Shown here: positions 62,049 to 64,000 of the stretch, piece by piece | Layout of the letters: every line of letters begins with the position of its first letter | Position numbering within the stretch: position 1 is the first letter of the stretch | From: Oscillospiraceae bacterium | GTDB lineage: Bacteria > Bacillota > Clostridia > Oscillospirales > Acutalibacteraceae | NCBI GenBank assembly: GCA_015066635.1 | Contig: SVOA01000004.1 | Span: forward strand, 36,314 to 100,313 | Length of the DNA: 64,000 nt | Direction of reading: 5' to 3' | Program-made: the position numbers and the translations under genes | The notes under the pieces: model-generated | What the model was told of the DNA's origin: nothing | Databases searched by the model: none | Seen by the model: only the letters and a program-made list of their open reading frames with translations

Positions 62049-62816
62049 ATGGCAAATAAAAAAACAACTGTTATTGCATTTGTCGGCAAAGGCGGAGTCG
62101 GTAAGACTTCGCTTTCGGCTTTGACGGTCCGTTTGCTGAGCGAAAGGCACCCCGACAAAAAGATACTGGCTATTGACGCCGACCCCGCAGTCGGTCTTGC
62201 CACCGCGCTCGGAATTGAAGCTGTTTCAACGGTTGACGATATACGCAAGTCCTTTGTGCAGACCGCCGAGGGCGGCAATACAAACGCCGCCGTTGAGCTT
62301 CTCGGCGAGGCAAAATATCAGATGATTGACGCTCTCGTTGAACTCGGCAACATTTCATTTCTTGCGATAGGGCGTCCCGAAAGCGCAGGCTGTTACTGTA
62401 AGGTCAACGCCTATCTTAAAGAAATTATTTCAATGATTTCCGATAATTTCGATTATGTTGTTATCGACGGCGAAGCAGGCATAGAGCAGGTTAACCGCCG
62501 TGTTATGGAAAAGGTTACGCATCTTATTCTCGTTTCCGACGCAAGCAAAAAAGGTTTGCAGGTTGTAAAGACCGTCTGCCGTGTTGCAAAAGAGCTTGTA
62601 ATGTTTGAAAAGGCAGGGCTGATTATCAACCGTATTCCCGATATGTCCCTCGTCGGCTCGCTTGATACGGGCGGTATGGATTTACTTGCCGTAATACCCG
62701 ACGACAGGGAAATGGCTCTTAACGATATTAACGGCGAAAGCGTTTTTGACATTGACGGAAACTCTGCAATTCTCAACGGGACAAGAAAGGCCCTTGAAGG
62801 AATAGGGGTTGAATAA
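62049..62816 (+). CDS. CooC-like nickel-insertion ATPase (MinD/ParA fold)
   Basis: A 255-residue ATPase with the deviant Walker A GKGGVGKT (13-20). The CXC pair of GCYCKVN near 113-119 matches the nickel-binding dicysteine of CooC, which inserts Ni into CO dehydrogenase or, in other CooC types, acetyl-CoA synthase. DGEAGIEQVNRR and IINRI follow as in the family. The stop abuts the next start. No CO dehydrogenase gene is nearby. Confidence 0.88.
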   Translation: MANKKTTVIAFVGKGGVGKTSLSALTVRLLSERHPDKKILAIDADPAVGLATALGIEAVSTVDDIRKSFVQTAEGGNTNAAVELLGEAKYQMIDALVELGNISFLAIGRPESAGCYCKVNAYLKEIISMISDNFDYVVIDGEAGIEQVNRRVMEKVTHLILVSDASKKGLQVVKTVCRVAKELVMFEKAGLIINRIPDMSLVGSLDTGGMDLLAVIPDDREMALNDINGESVFDIDGNSAILNGTRKALEGIGVE

Positions 62817-63530
62817 ATGAATCTTTATGATGAATGCTTTTCGGGAGTTCAGTCCGTACTTGAGCAGTACGGCGCAAGAAAACTTGAATACAATAACGCC
62901 TGTGATTATCCCGAAGCGGATAAGAATCAGATAATATTTCAGAACGATACCGCTTATGAACTCGGAGGCGGTACGCTTCCCGCCGTCAGCAGTATAGCGC
63001 TGACGGATAAAAAAGAGCTTGTCCCCCGTGATGAAATTCTGCTCATAGGCAGAGACTTGTTCGAGATAAAGGAGAATTCCCCGTTTGCGAGAATTGCGCT
63101 TATCCGTGTTTGTGAGGATGAAATGGGCACGGGCGAAAAGCTGTACGCAACGGTTAGAAAAATTGAGTACGCAAGGTATCATATAAACCCCGAAGGCTAT
63201 ATGATGCGCATTTCCGCTTTTACTCACCGTGAGGCGGCGAGAGTAGGCAAGTCTGCACTTGTAAAGGGAATAAGCTTTACAGATGTTGGCTCACTTTTTA
63301 TCAATGAATACAAGAAAAATCAGCAGGTTGAAGCGGTCAAACTTCTGTTTGTAACCGAGCCCGATTTTCCTTATGACAGACTTGAAGCAATAATGCAAAA
63401 ATCAGAGGACATAACGAAGGCGCTCGACCATATTATGAAGAATATAAAAATGGACTGCGACACCTGCTCTCTGAAAGCAGTCTGTGAGGAAGTCGAAGCT
63501 CTCTGCGACAAAGATTTTCCGAAGAATTAA
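62817..63530 (+). CDS. Stand-alone protein resembling an acetyl-CoA synthase internal domain
   Basis: A 237-residue protein, often labelled carbon monoxide dehydrogenase. Its C-terminal segment CDTCSLKAVCEEVEAL is like the Cys-x2-Cys-x4-Cys motif of acetyl-CoA synthase beta subunits, preceded by a matching GYMMRISAFTHREAARV stretch (about 133-149) and a long FARIALIRVCEDEMGTG segment. The A-cluster domain of acetyl-CoA synthase is absent, so it cannot make acetyl-CoA alone. Its place at the end of the operon suggests a CoA-, ferredoxin- or nickel-related function. Assignment rests on motif memory, not a search. Confidence 0.65.
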   Translation: MNLYDECFSGVQSVLEQYGARKLEYNNACDYPEADKNQIIFQNDTAYELGGGTLPAVSSIALTDKKELVPRDEILLIGRDLFEIKENSPFARIALIRVCEDEMGTGEKLYATVRKIEYARYHINPEGYMMRISAFTHREAARVGKSALVKGISFTDVGSLFINEYKKNQQVEAVKLLFVTEPDFPYDRLEAIMQKSEDITKALDHIMKNIKMDCDTCSLKAVCEEVEALCDKDFPKN

Positions 63531-63535
63531 AATTT

Positions 63536-63566
63536 AACCCCGAATCTTTTGATTCGGGGTTCTTCT
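63536..63566 (+). terminator. Terminator of the 2-HAD/CooTC cluster
   Basis: A perfect 11-bp stem AACCCCGAATC (63536-63546) with 63551-63561, loop TTTT, then CTTCTTTT. Confidence 0.88.
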
Positions 63567-63735
63567 TTTCATATATCGTATTCCTACACCGCCAAACCAA
63601 CCTGATTCAGATAACTGTCGTCCAAGCATCGCCTGATGGCGTCTTGTTCGGCGAGCCGAAAGAACGGGCAGAAGCCCGAGCCCACTATAATTATATGTTC
63701 TGAGCAAGATGCGGTTTTTTTGAGTAATTCGATAT
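63567..63735. other. Non-coding stretch with three tandem small hairpins
   Basis: No convincing gene on either strand. Three adjoining hairpins are visible: CGCC/GGCG (63630-63633 with 63638-63641), TTCGG/CCGAA (63647-63651 with 63656-63660), and CGGGC/GCCCG (63665-63669 with 63674-63678). On the minus strand a short reading frame without a good start also runs through the same stretch. It is GC-richer than its AT-rich surroundings, as structured RNAs or repeat elements often are. Confidence 0.4.
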
Positions 63736-63738
63736 TTT

Positions 63739-63781
63739 TATCTTGTTATTATATATAGCAATTATATATAATAACAAGATA
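63739..63781. repeat. Perfect 19-bp AT-rich inverted repeat
   Basis: Arms at 63739-63757 and 63763-63781 (ATCTTGTTATTATATATA core and its complement) with loop GCAAT. No T-tract follows, so it is not an ordinary terminator. It lies between the end of the dehydratase cluster and the promoter of the XRE gene, possibly an end or recognition site of a mobile element, or an operator. Confidence 0.6.
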
Positions 63782-63848
63782 TGGGATAACTCGAATCTAA
63801 AACGAATGAAAAGACCACAACATTTTGATAAAAATTTCAAAAAAGGGG

Positions 63849-63876
63849 TTGACAATTGCAAAAATGGAATTATAAT
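63849..63876 (+). promoter_or_regulatory. Strong promoter of the XRE gene
   Basis: Consensus TTGACA at 63849-63854 and TATAAT at 63871-63876 with a 16-base spacer. Confidence 0.85.
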
Positions 63877-63881
63877 AGAAC

Positions 63882-63903
63882 TGTACTCGGACTTGGGAGT
63901 ACA
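63882..63903. promoter_or_regulatory. Palindromic operator candidate
   Basis: TGTACTC (63882-63888) and GAGTACA (63897-63903), eight bases apart, between the -10 and the ribosome site of the XRE gene. The position fits autorepression by that regulator. Confidence 0.6.
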
Positions 63904-63919
63904 ATTAAGGAGGATAAAT

Positions 63920-64000
63920 ATGAACTGGTATGAGAAAGTACTTGACGTAATGAAAAGAAAAAACATTACTCAAAAGGATTTAGCAAAAAAGAGCGGCATA
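63920..64000 (+). CDS. XRE-family regulator, N-terminus only (runs off window)
   Basis: ATG at 63920 with a strong AAGGAGGATAA before it. The 27 visible residues, MNWYEKVLDVMKRKNITQKD then LAKKSGI, are the first helices of a Cro/C1-type helix-turn-helix. Such short regulators behind a strong promoter and palindrome are common at the start of phage or conjugative-element modules. AT-richer than the genes to its left. Confidence 0.75.
   Translation, partial: MNWYEKVLDVMKRKNITQKDLAKKSGI

Noticed and set aside
57881..63530. A complete CO dehydrogenase/acetyl-CoA synthase locus
   Set aside because: No CooS/AcsA catalytic subunit, no A-cluster domain and no corrinoid protein are present; only accessory-type proteins and one partial ACS-like domain.
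63630..63678. A CRISPR array
   Set aside because: The hairpins differ from each other and are not spaced as repeats with unique spacers; no cas gene is nearby.
63600..63700. tRNA, tmRNA or SRP RNA in the structured spacer
   Set aside because: No acceptor/T-loop consensus (GGTTCGA...CC) or SRP tetraloop-type core is present; only short unrelated hairpins.

Overview
The window looks like the chromosome of a strictly anaerobic, low-to-mid GC Gram-positive of the class Clostridia, probably a gut Oscillospirales/Ruminococcaceae-type bacterium. The grounds are a glmS ribozyme ahead of glmS, clostridial promoters (TTGACA-17-TATAAT) with strong GGAGG ribosome sites, SLH-anchored surface protein, KtrAB, a K+-dependent membrane pyrophosphatase, oxygen-sensitive 2-hydroxyacyl-CoA-dehydratase-type enzymes and nickel-cofactor genes. 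No rRNA, tRNA, CRISPR array or complete insertion sequence was seen.

Layout. 0-5 kb: a patatin-like phospholipase (cut by the window edge), then a type B carboxylesterase coupled to a GH31 glycosidase, and a small lipoprotein. 5-10 kb: a MacA-like adaptor with a MacB/FtsX-type permease but no ATPase gene, and a cohesin-like/SLH surface protein. 10-21 kb: housekeeping genes (yebC, a tRNA methyltransferase, rsmI, an XRE regulator, a histidine phosphatase, glmS under its ribozyme, membrane pyrophosphatase, an SDR). 21-28 kb: a zinc-ribbon/PASTA protein and a five-gene minus-strand operon for sugar-acid use (two MDR dehydrogenases, uxaB, uxaA, an amidohydrolase). 28-34 kb: a MATE exporter, then larE-larB-larC (nickel-pincer cofactor synthesis) coupled to an aldo/keto reductase with a ferredoxin tail. 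34-40 kb: an exported alpha/beta hydrolase, a truncated class II aldolase, and a minus-strand operon of an M20 peptidase, a YfcC transporter and a TIGR00300-type (ornithine cyclodeaminase-like) protein. 40-46 kb: split chromate transporter, GNAT/YoaP protein, KtrB-KtrA, a lipid kinase and a lysoplasmalogenase. 46-56 kb: a tight eight-gene plus-strand operon (GH4, PfkB kinase, HAD, a large unknown protein, a metallophosphoesterase, two membrane/exported unknowns, a GPH symporter). 56-58 kb: a phosphoesterase and an EEP-family nuclease/phosphatase.

The most unusual part is 57.9-63.5 kb: eight tightly packed genes that combine a 2-hydroxyacyl-CoA-dehydratase-like heterodimer and its ATP-driven activase with nickel-handling proteins of the CO-dehydrogenase world (CooT-like, CooC-like) and a stand-alone protein resembling an acetyl-CoA synthase internal domain, with no CO dehydrogenase catalytic subunit. 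This is the best candidate for an undescribed enzyme system, perhaps a nickel-dependent or CoA-linked radical/low-potential reductase. The window ends in an AT-rich stretch with a structured element, a perfect 18-bp inverted repeat and the start of an XRE regulator behind a strong promoter and a palindromic operator, which looks like the edge of a mobile element.
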